DNA of 64,000 nt from Bacillus sp. EAC (GCF_002156875.1 NZ_NCSY01000001.1:186001-250000); one strand, 5' to 3'. Shown: positions 16,320 through 26,003, numbered from the stretch's first letter. Numbers and translations are program-made. The notes: a model not told the origin generated them from the letters alone.

Positions 16320-17243
16320 TTACATTTCTTTATAAACTACATCATTTTTGTTTTTCTTTGTACGGCGTTTAGGTAAAGGTACTTCACTCAATAACATACC
16401 GCCTACGATAAAGGTTCCACCTATTATTGTTTGAATTGATAGTGTTTCGTCAGCAAAAACAACTGCTGTAAATGCAGCAAAAACAGGTTCTAAAATAAAT
16501 ATTAAAGCTGCTTTTGTAGATGAAATATGTTGTTGAGCAAACATTTGTACCCAAAAAGCAATACTAGTACAAAAAACTGCTGTTACAATTACCGCAAAAA
16601 TAAAGGTTGGATTTACCCAAAGCTCCTTTGAAAACGAAACCGAGCTATCTTCAAAAATTAAGGAAAAAATTGAACTACTAATACCAACCGTTGCTAGCTG
16701 AATAGTAGTAAACGTCAATGCATCCATTTGTTTCGTGAATTTACCGGATAAAATAATATGAAAAGCAAATGCGATTGCACCAATCAGTGTTAATACATCA
16801 CCAATATTAATTGAAAATGAATCACCTAAAGTTAAAAAGCTTAGTCCCAACATAGCAATTAGACATGCTATAACTGTCGACCAATTTGATTTTTCACGAT
16901 AGACTAAGTATAAAAATACAGGAACCAACACTACGCATAAACCAGTAATAAAGCCTGATTTCGATGATGTAGTATATTTCAAACCAAATGTTTGAAGTAA
17001 GTAACCTAAAAACAACATAAATCCGATACCACTAGTAATGAAAATTTGCTTTAATGTTAACTTGCTTTTCTGTTTTCTTTTAATTAAAAATGGTAAAAGA
17101 ACTAGAGTTGCAAGAATAAAACGGAATGCGTTAAATGCAAATGGTTCAACATAGGCGATCGCATTTTGGACTACTACAAATGTCGTCCCCCAGAGTAGTG
17201 TTACGATTACTAATGAGATGGTAGCTATTCTATCTATTCTCAA
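16320..17243 (-). CDS. EamA/DMT family transporter
   Basis: A 307-residue membrane protein with ten hydrophobic segments in two EamA repeats. The first begins LLWGTTFVVVQNAI and includes EPFAFNAFRFILA. The second ends AALIFILEPVFAAFTAVVF, a hallmark of the family, with a basic C-terminus. I choose the TTG at 17243, which follows a G-rich site. An upstream ATG at 17303 would add 20 polar residues not usual in the family. Members export amino acids or other metabolites. The substrate is unknown. It is a single gene. Confidence 0.87.
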   Translation of the reverse strand: MRIDRIATISLVIVTLLWGTTFVVVQNAIAYVEPFAFNAFRFILATLVLLPFLIKRKQKSKLTLKQIFITSGIGFMLFLGYLLQTFGLKYTTSSKSGFITGLCVVLVPVFLYLVYREKSNWSTVIACLIAMLGLSFLTLGDSFSINIGDVLTLIGAIAFAFHIILSGKFTKQMDALTFTTIQLATVGISSSIFSLIFEDSSVSFSKELWVNPTFIFAVIVTAVFCTSIAFWVQMFAQQHISSTKAALIFILEPVFAAFTAVVFADETLSIQTIIGGTFIVGGMLLSEVPLPKRRTKKNKNDVVYKEM

Positions 17244-17507
17244 TCTCTCATCCCCCCAAAGATGATGGTTACCATAAAAATACAGAAAAAAAAGATGTGA
17301 CATAACACATCCCTGTAATTATGATTTTAATTTGGTACCTCATGTTAATTATATCTTTTATTTTATCATAATGTGAGGGCTTTTTGACTCAAAGTAATAA
17401 AAATTCGTTATTTCAATAAAATTACAACTTATCGTTCTAACTTCACATTGACTGACTTACTCCACATCCATATACTTAAATACAGTAAATAGAAAAAGGT
17501 GATTGGA

Positions 17508-18566
17508 TTGGATTTTGAAATAACATTTTTATCATTTTATGTAGTAACAGTTGAAGGTAAAGGAGAACAATCCGATAAACGATATAAACATTTTCAAACA
17601 TTGGATGAATCAATGTATGAAGAAAGTGCTTTAAAAGGATTTCTAGATGGTGAACTTGCACGAATAGTAAACCGTAAAGTAGAGCGACACCCCAAAAATG
17701 AGACAGTTCCAACAAAACTTGGCCATTTTATTGTGGAAGAAAATCATTCATTAGACTCGAATCCAAATTTTAATTTATTCCAAAGAATTCGTAATGCTAA
17801 GACAATAGAAGACTTTAAAAACGAAAATGAAACTTTAGTTATTAACTACATTGATACAAGTGCAGTTCGTGGCGGTGCATTTTTAGTTATTCAAGCAAAA
17901 CTTAGAAAATATTTTGATGATCCTTTAGTATTTGTTTTGAAGTGTGATTTTGAACCAAAGGTCGCATCAATTTCAGACGAATCAACGTTAATCAAAACCG
18001 TTGAAATGGCAATAACTACAAAGAATATGAAATCGATTCAGTACCCGTATATGGAAGAATTAGGAATGCTTTCAGAAGGTGATTTAAAAATTCATCAGGC
18101 TTCACATGCCCGTTATTTCGAAGACTTTTTAAAATTTGTAACTTATTCAGAAACGATGCCTGAAATTGTTAAATCACAAGTAATGACGATGGTTTATGAC
18201 AAAATTGAAGATGTATTTGAAGAAGAAAGCGCTGAAAGACAACAGTTTGATGCAGCAATGGAAGTATGGGCTGCAAGTCCAAAACGTGAGATTCAAGAAC
18301 ATTTCACATCTGAGGAAGTAATAGAAGCTGCCGCTCAAATTGTCGAACATACGCCAGAAATAGAATTATCTTTTAAAGCGGATCACTTCTCTGTTAAAGG
18401 AATGCTAGCTGATTTTGGAGAGAATCTACATATAGCCAAAGTTAATGGGCGTTATGTAGTCATTTTAGAAGCTGATGCTTTGCAATTTGAAAAAGGTTTC
18501 TCTCCTATTGAGTTTTTAAAGCCAGATGATCTTCATGTAATTGTAGATAGAATTGGCTCAAAATAA
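17508..18566 (+). CDS. DUF3900-like protein of unknown function
   Basis: A 352-residue soluble protein without signal or membrane segments and with no recognisable catalytic motif. Its opening (EITFLSFYVVTVEGKGEQSDKR) and overall length match the uncharacterised DUF3900 group that I associate with Bacillus. This is recognition from memory and should be treated as tentative. A TTG at 17508 is the best start because AAAAAGGTGA at 17493-17502 precedes it. A GTG at 17499 lies within that site. It has its own terminator and stands alone. Confidence 0.65.
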   Translation: MDFEITFLSFYVVTVEGKGEQSDKRYKHFQTLDESMYEESALKGFLDGELARIVNRKVERHPKNETVPTKLGHFIVEENHSLDSNPNFNLFQRIRNAKTIEDFKNENETLVINYIDTSAVRGGAFLVIQAKLRKYFDDPLVFVLKCDFEPKVASISDESTLIKTVEMAITTKNMKSIQYPYMEELGMLSEGDLKIHQASHARYFEDFLKFVTYSETMPEIVKSQVMTMVYDKIEDVFEEESAERQQFDAAMEVWAASPKREIQEHFTSEEVIEAAAQIVEHTPEIELSFKADHFSVKGMLADFGENLHIAKVNGRYVVILEADALQFEKGFSPIEFLKPDDLHVIVDRIGSK

Positions 18567-18626
18567 AGAACGATGGTTAACTATTATTTTAAGAATGAGT
18601 AAAAAAATACTCAAGTAACATAAAAA

Positions 18627-18668
18627 GCATAAAATGTGATTTATTTAAAATCACATTTTATGCCTTTT
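18627..18668 (+). terminator. terminator after the DUF3900-like gene
   Basis: Perfect 16-bp stem (GCATAAAATGTGATTT and complement) followed by CTTTTATTTTT. Confidence 0.88.
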
Positions 18669-18726
18669 ATTTTTATGAAAAACACAACTATCCTTATGAT
18701 AGAATTAATATTAAAATTACAGATCC

Positions 18727-19071
18727 TTAATGGTTCTTAAAATATTGTTCAATTACCGAAGATATGCCACCAAATAAAATAATTGTAATAAAAAGATATC
18801 TCAATCTTACAGTTTTATTTTTTTTCCCTAAAAGTTTGCTAAGAAATCCATAACAAATTCTAAGAATATTTATCAAAATTATTATAGTAACAAAAAAATA
18901 AATAATATTTAAATACCAATAAGGAAAGATCCAGATGTCAATAAATTTTATTCCACAGTAAAATAGATTAATTAAAATTAAAAAACTTAAATCTATTTTG
19001 ACATCATGTTTATATTTCCCCATTTCAAATAACCATTTAAAATATCTTTTAATATACGAAATCTTCTTCAC
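18727..19071 (-). CDS. small membrane protein, unknown function
   Basis: A 114-residue basic protein with three hydrophobic stretches (about 28-48, 50-70 and 90-107) and positively charged ends and loops (KKISYIKRYFKW, GKKNKTVRLRY). The start is a GTG with only a weak GGGG-type site, and no better start is available upstream. A Met at residue 17 is an alternative. I do not recognise a family. It lies between a convergent unknown gene and the threonine aldolase gene upstream, from which it is separated by about 50 bases, so cotranscription with ltaE is possible. Confidence 0.5.
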   Translation of the reverse strand: MKKISYIKRYFKWLFEMGKYKHDVKIDLSFLILINLFYCGIKFIDIWIFPYWYLNIIYFFVTIIILINILRICYGFLSKLLGKKNKTVRLRYLFITIILFGGISSVIEQYFKNH

Positions 19072-19124
19072 CCCAGTTCAAGTTATGAATACTTATTTCG
19101 TTAAAATAATAAAAATCTCCTTTA

Positions 19125-20153
19125 TTAAAGCTCTTTCATCACTTGAATTACTTTATCAAGATCCTCTTTTGAAACCCAGTAATGTGTTGCAAATCGCATC
19201 ATTCCATCTTCATCCGGTGCAAAAATGATAATCCCATTTTCTTTAAAAATATTTTCAATTTCCTCTGGAGAACGTCTCATTTCTGTTATTTGAAAGAATA
19301 CTAGATTGATATGCACTTGAGATAAATCAACTTTCACTCCAGGAATTTCGCTTAATTTATTTGCTAAATATTGTGCATTTTCATGGTCTTCATGTAGTCG
19401 TTTCGTCATTTTTTCTAATGCAACAATCCCTGCAGCAGCAAGGAAACCTGATTGTCTCCAGCCCCCACCTAATAATTTACGTTTCTTTCTTGCTTTTTCG
19501 ATAAACTCTTTACTTCCCGCTAAAATTGAACCAACTGGAGCGCATAACCCCTTTGATAAACAGAACATTACACTATCACTATATTGGGCAATTTCTTTTG
19601 CATCAGTTTCTAAATACGTAGCTGCATTAAATATTCTTGCTCCATCTAGATGTACAGGAATATTTGCACTTTTTCCAATACTATAAACTTCCTTCATGTA
19701 ATCAAGATCAACAACTGCTCCATTTGAATAAGCATTTTCTAAACAAATTAATGATGTTTCAGGATAATGTAAATCATCTGGTCTAATTGCCAGTTTAATT
19801 CGCTTAGTGTCCATTTTTCCATAAACAGTCTGAAGCGTTCGTAAATGAACACCTGCAATTATTGAAGCTGCTCCTACTTCATGTTCAAATATGTGACAAT
19901 CTTCACCTAAAATTACTTCTGTACCTCGATCACAATGTGTAAATAATGCTAATTGGTTTCCAAACGTTCCACTTGGTACAAAAAGTGCAGCTTCCTTCCC
20001 AATCATCGACGCAGCTAGTTGTTCTAGTTTTACAACAGTTGGATCATCACCATAAACATCATCTCCAACTTCAGCATGAAACATCACTTCTCTCATTTCA
20101 TCTGTTGGTTTTGTCACCGTATCACTTCTTAAATCAATTATTTGGGATTTCAT
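19125..20153 (-). CDS. ltaE: low-specificity L-threonine aldolase
   Basis: A 342-residue PLP enzyme of fold type I that splits L-threonine or L-allo-threonine to glycine and acetaldehyde. Family signatures are IDLRSDTVTKPTDEMR at the start, GDDVYGDDPTV near 30, FVPSGTFGNQLAL near 60, HLDGARIFNAA near 165 and the PLP lysine in FCLSKGLCAPVGS near 200. The ATG at 20153 lies seven bases after AAGGAG. The ATG two codons upstream is too close. The sequence gives no operon partner beyond the small membrane protein downstream. Confidence 0.93.
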   Translation of the reverse strand: MKSQIIDLRSDTVTKPTDEMREVMFHAEVGDDVYGDDPTVVKLEQLAASMIGKEAALFVPSGTFGNQLALFTHCDRGTEVILGEDCHIFEHEVGAASIIAGVHLRTLQTVYGKMDTKRIKLAIRPDDLHYPETSLICLENAYSNGAVVDLDYMKEVYSIGKSANIPVHLDGARIFNAATYLETDAKEIAQYSDSVMFCLSKGLCAPVGSILAGSKEFIEKARKKRKLLGGGWRQSGFLAAAGIVALEKMTKRLHEDHENAQYLANKLSEIPGVKVDLSQVHINLVFFQITEMRRSPEEIENIFKENGIIIFAPDEDGMMRFATHYWVSKEDLDKVIQVMKEL

Positions 20154-20266
20154 TTTCATTCTCCTTTTTTATAATTTCTGAATTATCAAAAACAGACTGA
20201 GAGACGCATCGAAATAATATTCAGCCTATATTGATCCATCTCAACGCTGGAACATAATTTAAAGAA

Positions 20267-21274
20267 TTATAGTTTAAGTTCCTTATTTTTTTTGAATTCA
20301 GCTAATCCAATTTTAATAAGTTTTTCGGTTATATATTCAATTCCAGTATGATACTCTGTTGCAATCTTTTTAATCTCTGTTTTAACTATATCTTCTACAA
20401 AAGTAGTCAATTGTTCTTGTTTACTCGTAAATACAATATAACCTGGTCTACTAGAGAGTTTCCCATCTATTAAACAATTATTTAGAATTTCGAAATCTTG
20501 TTCTATTTGTTCAGACCGATAAGGGATCTTAACTGGTTTTATTTCCACCTTAATCGAATGTTTTTCTATGAACAGATTCATATTTTGAACACCTATATGC
20601 TGATAAAAAGCATCGATTATCCCGAAAATTGGGGCACTAATCGATTGTGGAATCGGAAATTTAAAGATAATATTCCCTCTTTTTGTACTATGCTTTGTTT
20701 GCTTAAGTTCATAAGCCTTTACAAACCCGCATTCTACTAGTTCTGCCTTGCTTAATAGTTCACCCATATTCGTTTTAGCAACAAGTTCACCAGTTTCAGA
20801 TAATTCAATAATGCGAGCTTTTTCATTTGAATCAGTTTTAAAGTATAACCCGAATAATAGATACTCCAAATCCTTTGTAAAATAAGATTTCTTCGTTGTT
20901 ATGTTTTGGAATGATCGGTTTAATTTCTCTACCTCTTCAGTTGGTATAAAAACGGTCATTCTACCTTTAAAATTAATCTTTTTGGAATCTATTTTTCCAG
21001 ATTTTATGTATTGATGAATTGTAGCTTTTGATACACCAAATTGATTAGCAGCTTCTAAAACTGTTAAGCCTTCTGGTTTTTCAGTAAACTGTTTTAATTT
21101 ATTTACTTCCTCTATGAAAAACTTCATTGTTCCATCTATTTGCCAGTCATCATAAACAAGTTTTAATTTACCTAATTTAACATAATTATAAATTGTTTGC
21201 TTTGAAACCCCAAGTATTTCGACAACTTCATTTGTCGTAACGATTTCTCTAATTAATTGTTCCTGTTCGAACAT
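20267..21274 (-). CDS. double-HTH DNA-binding protein, divergent from a recombinase
   Basis: A 335-residue protein with two excisionase/MerR-like HTH motifs in tandem at the N-terminus: TTNEVVEILGVSKQTIYNYVKLGK near 12-35 and TVLEAANQFGVSKATIHQYIKSGK near 72-95. Each is followed by a short wing with F-[FI]-x-E. The C-terminal 200 residues are unrelated to anything I know. The ATG at 21274 follows AAAGGGG. It is transcribed away from a tyrosine recombinase across a very AT-rich 290-base region. That layout suggests a recombination directionality factor or a regulator of the recombinase, which is inference. Confidence 0.65.
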   Translation of the reverse strand: MFEQEQLIREIVTTNEVVEILGVSKQTIYNYVKLGKLKLVYDDWQIDGTMKFFIEEVNKLKQFTEKPEGLTVLEAANQFGVSKATIHQYIKSGKIDSKKINFKGRMTVFIPTEEVEKLNRSFQNITTKKSYFTKDLEYLLFGLYFKTDSNEKARIIELSETGELVAKTNMGELLSKAELVECGFVKAYELKQTKHSTKRGNIIFKFPIPQSISAPIFGIIDAFYQHIGVQNMNLFIEKHSIKVEIKPVKIPYRSEQIEQDFEILNNCLIDGKLSSRPGYIVFTSKQEQLTTFVEDIVKTEIKKIATEYHTGIEYITEKLIKIGLAEFKKNKELKL

Positions 21275-21571
21275 AATCAATCCCCTTTTTTGGAGTATTT
21301 CAGTCTAATTAATTAACCGTATTATACCATATTAATTACAACGAATTATTGATAAATATTTAAATGCAGTTATATATAATATATTTACTTATAAATTAAT
21401 TAATATATCTATTTTGTAATTAGTAGAATAATAATGTATTTTTCTACCATTTTCCTAAATAAAGTAATATAAATTATAACAATGTTATTTTACTTCCTAA
21501 TTATTAAAAAACATTTGAAATAATACTCTAATTTTGGTCTGTAATGTATACTAGATAGTGAGGTGAATTGT

Positions 21572-22726
21572 ATGTTATCTGAACCGAACCTACTTTTTTC
21601 AAATAGGAACCTTCCCCCTTCAAAAATAGATCGCCAATCGAACATAATAAATTTCCTAATCGATGAGTCAAATCTTTCTGAACTTATTCAATCGAGATTT
21701 GAAAATGAAAAAAATAATCGCCCGCTTTTTGAAGGTTTTTCAGATTTAGATATGATGTACTACTATGTCCAAAAAAGGAAAGACATCCAAACATCTAAAC
21801 AAAGAAAAAGCAGTACAAAAACCGAATACATAAGAGAACTGTTACAATTCTATCGTTATTTGTATATTAGTGAAGAATTCTTACGCCAAGACGTTGGTGT
21901 TTATAATGAGACTTCCCTTTTTAAAAATATAAAACAAAGACATATCGATGCTTATCAACAATGGCTAACTAGCTATCAATATGGTCCGAATAATCAACTT
22001 TATAAAGTAACAACACTATCTAGAAAATTAGTCATACTTAAAAGCTTTTTTAAGTTTTTGTATGATACGAATTTTATAGAAGAGCAACTTTACACACGAA
22101 TATTAGATGCAAAAATTACTAAGGATGATTTACCTAATAGAGATTTAGAAGAATATGAAGTAAAAGCTATTTTAGAATTTTATAAAGGTAATATATTAAA
22201 AACTACTTTAATTAAACTATTAGCAACTACAGGAATGCGTATTCGAGAATTAGCAGAAGCAAATTGGGGTAATGTTTCGAAGGATGCAAATGGGTATTGG
22301 CTTGAAATACTTGGAAAAGGAAATAAAAAGCGTGAAGTAAAATTATTACAACATGTTTATAATGACTTATGTAAATTAAGAGAACGCCGCCGATTATCTA
22401 ATCTTATTATGAAGAGTGACACAAATCCCCTTTTTCCAACTAAAAATAATAATCATTACTCCTTTAAATATTTATCTAAATATGTAATCGAAATGATCAA
22501 AATGACAGGGCTACCTTTTGTCACAGACTCAAACAGAAATGGGAATATAAGTCCCCACTTCTTTCGACATCACTATGCATGCCGATCAATTGAAAAAGGA
22601 GCAAATATTTATCAAGTTAGCCGAAGTCTTGGCCACGAAAGTATTCAAACAACTGAACTATATTTAGCAAAAATGATGAATCGATTACAACATGCAAGTA
22701 ACGTGTGGGATGATGATGAATATTAA
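21572..22726 (+). CDS. tyrosine recombinase / integrase
   Basis: A 384-residue site-specific recombinase. A SAM-like core-binding domain spans about 60-175 (KTEYIRELLQFYRYLY, LSRKLVILKSFFKFLYD), and the catalytic domain follows. Catalytic residues are visible: Arg in ATTGMRIRELAEAN, His-x-x-Arg in SPHFFRHHYACRS, His in SLGHESIQTT and the nucleophile Tyr in TELYLAKM. The length is nearer to phage or transposon integrases than to XerC/D (about 300). The ATG at 21572 follows GAGGTG. I found no attachment-site duplications, tRNA or phage genes nearby, so it may be a domesticated enzyme or the remnant of a small element. Confidence 0.88.
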   Translation: MLSEPNLLFSNRNLPPSKIDRQSNIINFLIDESNLSELIQSRFENEKNNRPLFEGFSDLDMMYYYVQKRKDIQTSKQRKSSTKTEYIRELLQFYRYLYISEEFLRQDVGVYNETSLFKNIKQRHIDAYQQWLTSYQYGPNNQLYKVTTLSRKLVILKSFFKFLYDTNFIEEQLYTRILDAKITKDDLPNRDLEEYEVKAILEFYKGNILKTTLIKLLATTGMRIRELAEANWGNVSKDANGYWLEILGKGNKKREVKLLQHVYNDLCKLRERRRLSNLIMKSDTNPLFPTKNNNHYSFKYLSKYVIEMIKMTGLPFVTDSNRNGNISPHFFRHHYACRSIEKGANIYQVSRSLGHESIQTTELYLAKMMNRLQHASNVWDDDEY

Positions 22727-22731
22727 AAATT

Positions 22732-22772
22732 ACCCCCTCTTATTTAATAAGTGGGGGGTGTCTTATTTGGAT
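22732..22772 (+). terminator. terminator after the recombinase gene
   Basis: ACCCCC-TC-TTATT paired with AATAA-GT-GGGGGT, followed by GTCTTATTT. The T-run is imperfect. Confidence 0.6.
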
Positions 22773-22920
22773 TTATCAAAGTGAGTAATAACTCATAATT
22801 TTAGTTTACATAATAATATTATTTGTACTTTATTACTATCAATTTAAATTAGTTTTTTTAATATAATATAAAATGTGTTTTTATTATAAATAGTATAATT
22901 TCTTAATTAATTTGAATAAT

Positions 22921-23085
22921 AGGCTGTTTTCGTGAACTTTGTTGCTATTATTGAAGTAGTTCGTGAATTTCCACTCCAAGATGCTAGCTTCAGTAGGGCG
23001 TCCGATGCCCACCTCTTCCCCATATAAAGTCTCATACCTTTCTTTTCATCAACTTCATTATTTACAATTTGTATTAAAACCTTTT
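22921..23085 (-). repeat. intergenic repeat copy 6, reversed and decayed
   Basis: On the minus strand this reads GGTATGAGACTTTATATGGGGAA near the left and AGCATCTTGGAGTGGAAATTC near the right. It ends AACAAAGTTCACGAAAACAGCCT, clearly the same family as the copies at 63395 and 53490. It occupies most of the 405-base gap between the recombinase and a GNAT gene. No frame of note lies in it. Confidence 0.6.
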
Positions 23086-23131
23086 AAAAACAAAAATCTT
23101 TACTAACTAAAATATATAAGGAGTGATTATA

Positions 23132-23662
23132 TTGCCAGTAACAATAGTCGATACACTAATTCAGATTGAACCGTGGGTTGAGGCTGATTTTTCTTTACTT
23201 CGTCTTATGAATTCATATAAAATGATGCAACATCTTGGAGGTCCTGAACAATACAGGCAGATTTTAAATCGACACAAACGTTATCTTGAAATGGATAGAC
23301 TTGGTGTTGGACATATGTACACAATTGTTTTACTTCCACATCGAAAAAAAATTGGAAGTGTTGGGTTTTGGGATCGATCATGGCAAAATAAACTTGTATA
23401 TGAAATAGGCTGGAGTGTTCTTCCTCAATTCCAAGGTATGGGGATTGCAACAATAGCTGTCTCAAAAGCTATTACTCTTGCAAGTTTTGAACGAAAGCAT
23501 AAAAATATCCATGCATTTCCTTCCGTTGAAAATCTAGCTTCTAACAAGATTTGCCAAAAACTCAACTTTTCATATATGGGGAAGTGCGAATTCGAATACC
23601 CACTAGGAACAATCATGCAAAGTAATAATTGGAGAATAAAGTTCAATGGCAAAAATGAGTAA
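23132..23662 (+). CDS. GNAT family N-acetyltransferase
   Basis: A 176-residue acetyltransferase of the RimJ/RimL-like type (Acetyltransf_3): IEPWVEADFSLLRLMNS at the start, GSVGFWDRSW as the central strand, YEIGWSVLPQFQGMGIATIAVSKAI as the acetyl-CoA binding region, where Q-x-x-G-x-G/A is kept, and HAFPSVENLASNKICQKLNF as the distal motif. I choose the TTG at 23132, seven bases after AAGGAG. A GTG at 23123 lies inside that site. The substrate is unknown. It is a single gene with a terminator shared with the converging anti-sigma gene. Confidence 0.86.
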   Translation: MPVTIVDTLIQIEPWVEADFSLLRLMNSYKMMQHLGGPEQYRQILNRHKRYLEMDRLGVGHMYTIVLLPHRKKIGSVGFWDRSWQNKLVYEIGWSVLPQFQGMGIATIAVSKAITLASFERKHKNIHAFPSVENLASNKICQKLNFSYMGKCEFEYPLGTIMQSNNWRIKFNGKNE

Positions 23663-23668
23663 TCTAAA

Positions 23669-23703
23669 AAAAGAAGCTAAATCACTTAAGATTTAACTTC
23701 TTT
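23669..23703. terminator. bidirectional terminator
   Basis: AAGAAG-CTAAATC pairs with GATTTAA-CTTCTT, flanked by A and T runs. It lies between the convergent GNAT and anti-sigma genes. Confidence 0.8.
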
Positions 23704-23708
23704 CTAAA

Positions 23709-25061
23709 TTATTTTATATTTGATAAATCAGTCTTCCAAGGTCCATTTTCAATGATCGAAGCACTAGTGATATTTAGACTTATATTCTTTTGTTTAAGAT
23801 CTTTTAGTTCAATAGTGTATCCGTCAGGCTCAAACATTCCTCCTGACTTGTTACTATACGCGGATACTTCGAATTGTTGATTTCCTAATGGATATATATC
23901 TAATTGTAACAACCATTGGCTATCATTTTTATTTCGTTTTGGCATTACAATTTCTATTGAGTTCTTTGCAAATGTATCTCTTCTTACCTTTGCACCCTCA
24001 ATTTTAATATTAGTACCAGGTAAAATTAGGTCTTGTAGAACTATCTCTTCATTTACATTTGAAGGAATTGGAATATTCCAATTTAGATTATTAAATGTTA
24101 CCTGTCTTGAAATGGATGGAGTGATTAACGAAACTGTTTTTAAATTTAAATTGCTTGTTTTTGCTTTATACTTATATCTAACCGCCGAACTATTTTCGTT
24201 TGAAGTTAAATAACTTTTCCGTCCTTTGGAATCGACTAAATAAGCTTTAGATCTATTAAAATTGAAAGGGCTAATTTCTTCTTCTATGAGATAATTAATT
24301 AAAAGATTATTCTTTTCTTTTTTAACCATTGTTTTTAACTCAACATTTTTTATTGAATTACTTTTACTAAGTGAATAAACTTTATCAACTTCTTTTAATT
24401 TCAATTGATAATTATTCTTGCCTAAAATAAATTGTATAATGTTGTTACTTGGTTTTTCTAATTTAATTGACTTATCTACTAAAACCAGTTGATCCTCTGC
24501 AACCCCATCTGATCCTACACCATATATCTCTCTCTTTAAATCATACAGCTTATTATTAATTTTCAGATGAACTGGCTTACTATCCCAATATTTATAAAAC
24601 TTCGAATAATCATCCTCACCTTCATTTTTTTTCTTTGTATCATATTCATATTCAATTAAAAAATAAGGGAGTTCATTATTAAAGGCTAAGTTATTAATTT
24701 TGAAGTTTTTATGGTCTCCGATGTAAGAATCAAATTCATAAAATGAACTTCCAGATTTATTATCAATTGACTCATTTATTAACGGGAGATAAGTTAAGTA
24801 TTCGCTTGCCCATGCTCTGAACAATTCTGACTTATAAGTAATACTACTAATTAAGAACACAGCAGCCGCTGAATAAATAAATAGTTTCGACTTGAAATTT
24901 ATTTTCTTTTTCTTTTTCTTATTGATTTTTGAAAATACTTTTTGTTCTATTTTTGATAATGAATCATTTTCGATGTCAACTTCTGAAAGTAATTCTTCTA
25001 GCTCGTATATTCCTTGCTTTGATTTAATAAATTCGTCCGTAATTTTATTTAATTCATTCAA
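23709..25061 (-). CDS. membrane-bound anti-sigma factor, DUF4179-type
   Basis: A 450-residue protein with a cytoplasmic N-terminus of about 57 residues, a run of Lys (KKKKKK near 49-54), one membrane segment (about 60-77, LFIYSAAAVFLISSITY) and a long extracytoplasmic part. That topology, and the start overlapping the end of an ECF sigma gene by eight bases, identify it as the cognate anti-sigma factor. The external part resembles DUF4179 with a C-terminal beta-rich domain. It would hold the sigma factor at the membrane until an unknown envelope signal releases it. Regulated proteolysis is expected from the class and is not visible here. Confidence 0.82.
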   Translation of the reverse strand: MNELNKITDEFIKSKQGIYELEELLSEVDIENDSLSKIEQKVFSKINKKKKKKINFKSKLFIYSAAAVFLISSITYKSELFRAWASEYLTYLPLINESIDNKSGSSFYEFDSYIGDHKNFKINNLAFNNELPYFLIEYEYDTKKKNEGEDDYSKFYKYWDSKPVHLKINNKLYDLKREIYGVGSDGVAEDQLVLVDKSIKLEKPSNNIIQFILGKNNYQLKLKEVDKVYSLSKSNSIKNVELKTMVKKEKNNLLINYLIEEEISPFNFNRSKAYLVDSKGRKSYLTSNENSSAVRYKYKAKTSNLNLKTVSLITPSISRQVTFNNLNWNIPIPSNVNEEIVLQDLILPGTNIKIEGAKVRRDTFAKNSIEIVMPKRNKNDSQWLLQLDIYPLGNQQFEVSAYSNKSGGMFEPDGYTIELKDLKQKNISLNITSASIIENGPWKTDLSNIK

Positions 25062-25605
25062 CTTTCTTCCCTCCTTCTTTCAAAAAAAATTCTTTCAAGT
25101 TTTTACGTATTCTCCACAATCTAGTATCTAAAGCTTTCCGATTGGTCTGTAAATCTTCGGCAATTGATTCTAAATCTTCATCAAAAAAACATCGTCGTAT
25201 TAATAGATGTCTGTCATTTACATTAAGAGTTTGAACAAAACTTTTAACATCAATTTCAGTTTCAATTTTCTGGTGATCCAAATGATTATCACTTATCATT
25301 TCTTCGTTGAGCATTGATGTGTTTACATTTTTTTCTGCTTTTCGTTTCCAATCTAGCGCTTTATATTTTGCAATGATATAGACCCATGTTTTTAATGAAC
25401 CTTTATCGGGTTCATATTCTTCGCATTTTTCCCAGACCGAAATAAATACATCAGAAACTAATTCTTCTATATCTTCTTTCACTCCAATTTGTCCCATTAT
25501 TTTAAAACATAGAGCATAAACATTTCGTTTCATTTCTTTCATTAAATAATTGAGTCCTTCTTGATCTCTTTTACAAATGGCGGATATGATTTGTTTCTCA
25601 TCCAT
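25054..25605 (-). CDS. ECF-type RNA polymerase sigma factor
   Basis: A 183-residue sigma-70 family protein with region 2 (LMKEMKRNVYALCFKIMG, then DIEELVSDVFISVWEKCEEYEPDKGSLKTWVYIIAKYKALDWKR in pieces) and region 4 (LLIRRCFFDEDLESIAEDLQTNRKALDTRLWRIRKNL). I place the start at the ATG at 25605, which GAGGTGAG precedes. An upstream in-frame extension would lack such a site. It is cotranscribed with the anti-sigma gene. Target promoters are not known, and I could not see a convincing ECF-type autoregulated promoter upstream. Confidence 0.92.
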   Translation of the reverse strand: MDEKQIISAICKRDQEGLNYLMKEMKRNVYALCFKIMGQIGVKEDIEELVSDVFISVWEKCEEYEPDKGSLKTWVYIIAKYKALDWKRKAEKNVNTSMLNEEMISDNHLDHQKIETEIDVKSFVQTLNVNDRHLLIRRCFFDEDLESIAEDLQTNRKALDTRLWRIRKNLKEFFLKEGGKKVE

Positions 25606-25744
25606 CCTCTCACCTCGTTCTTTTCTCTCTACTGTATACTTCGTAAAATTTTGAGCATTTCTCACACAAAATTTTAAATTTTATAGTTTTCATTTTTGTT
25701 TTTCAATATAATGGAAAGAAGTCACTTTTATATAAAAATTTTAA

Positions 25745-25950
25745 TATTGTTTTAGAAAAATTTATTAAATAGAGAATCCTCAAGAAATTGATTGGACCGG
25801 ATATGCGAGACTCCTGTGGTAGTAAGCGTGAAGGTGAGACCCCAGAGGTTCTTATGCACAGAGGAGGCTCTCCAACCGCTCATCGGAAAGCGAGCATCCT
25901 AGAGTGGAAATCTACATTCCCCCATGAATAATAGCACAAATTTTAAGAAT
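25745..25950 (+). repeat. intergenic repeat copy 3 (subfamily II)
   Basis: It lies in the 398-base gap upstream of the sigma factor gene. It contains GGATATGCGAGACTCCTGTGG, the GGTGAGACCCC block shared with the copy at 63395, GAGGAGGCTC, GGAAAGCGAGCATCCT and TGGAAATC. The right end GCACAAATTTTAAGAAT is decayed. Confidence 0.7.
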
Positions 25951-25960
25951 AGAGCTAAAA

Positions 25961-25996
25961 AAAAAAGCTGAATCCATTAAAATGGTTCAGCTTTAC
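25961..25996 (-). terminator. terminator after the 66-residue protein gene
   Basis: AAAGCTGAATCCATT pairs with AATGGTTCAGCTTT. On the minus strand a run of ten T follows. Confidence 0.9.
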
Positions 25997-26003
25997 ATAC
26001 ATA

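Noticed and set aside
21281-21571. Attachment sites or a phage boundary around the recombinase
   Set aside because: I found no direct repeat, tRNA gene end or phage gene to support an integration boundary.
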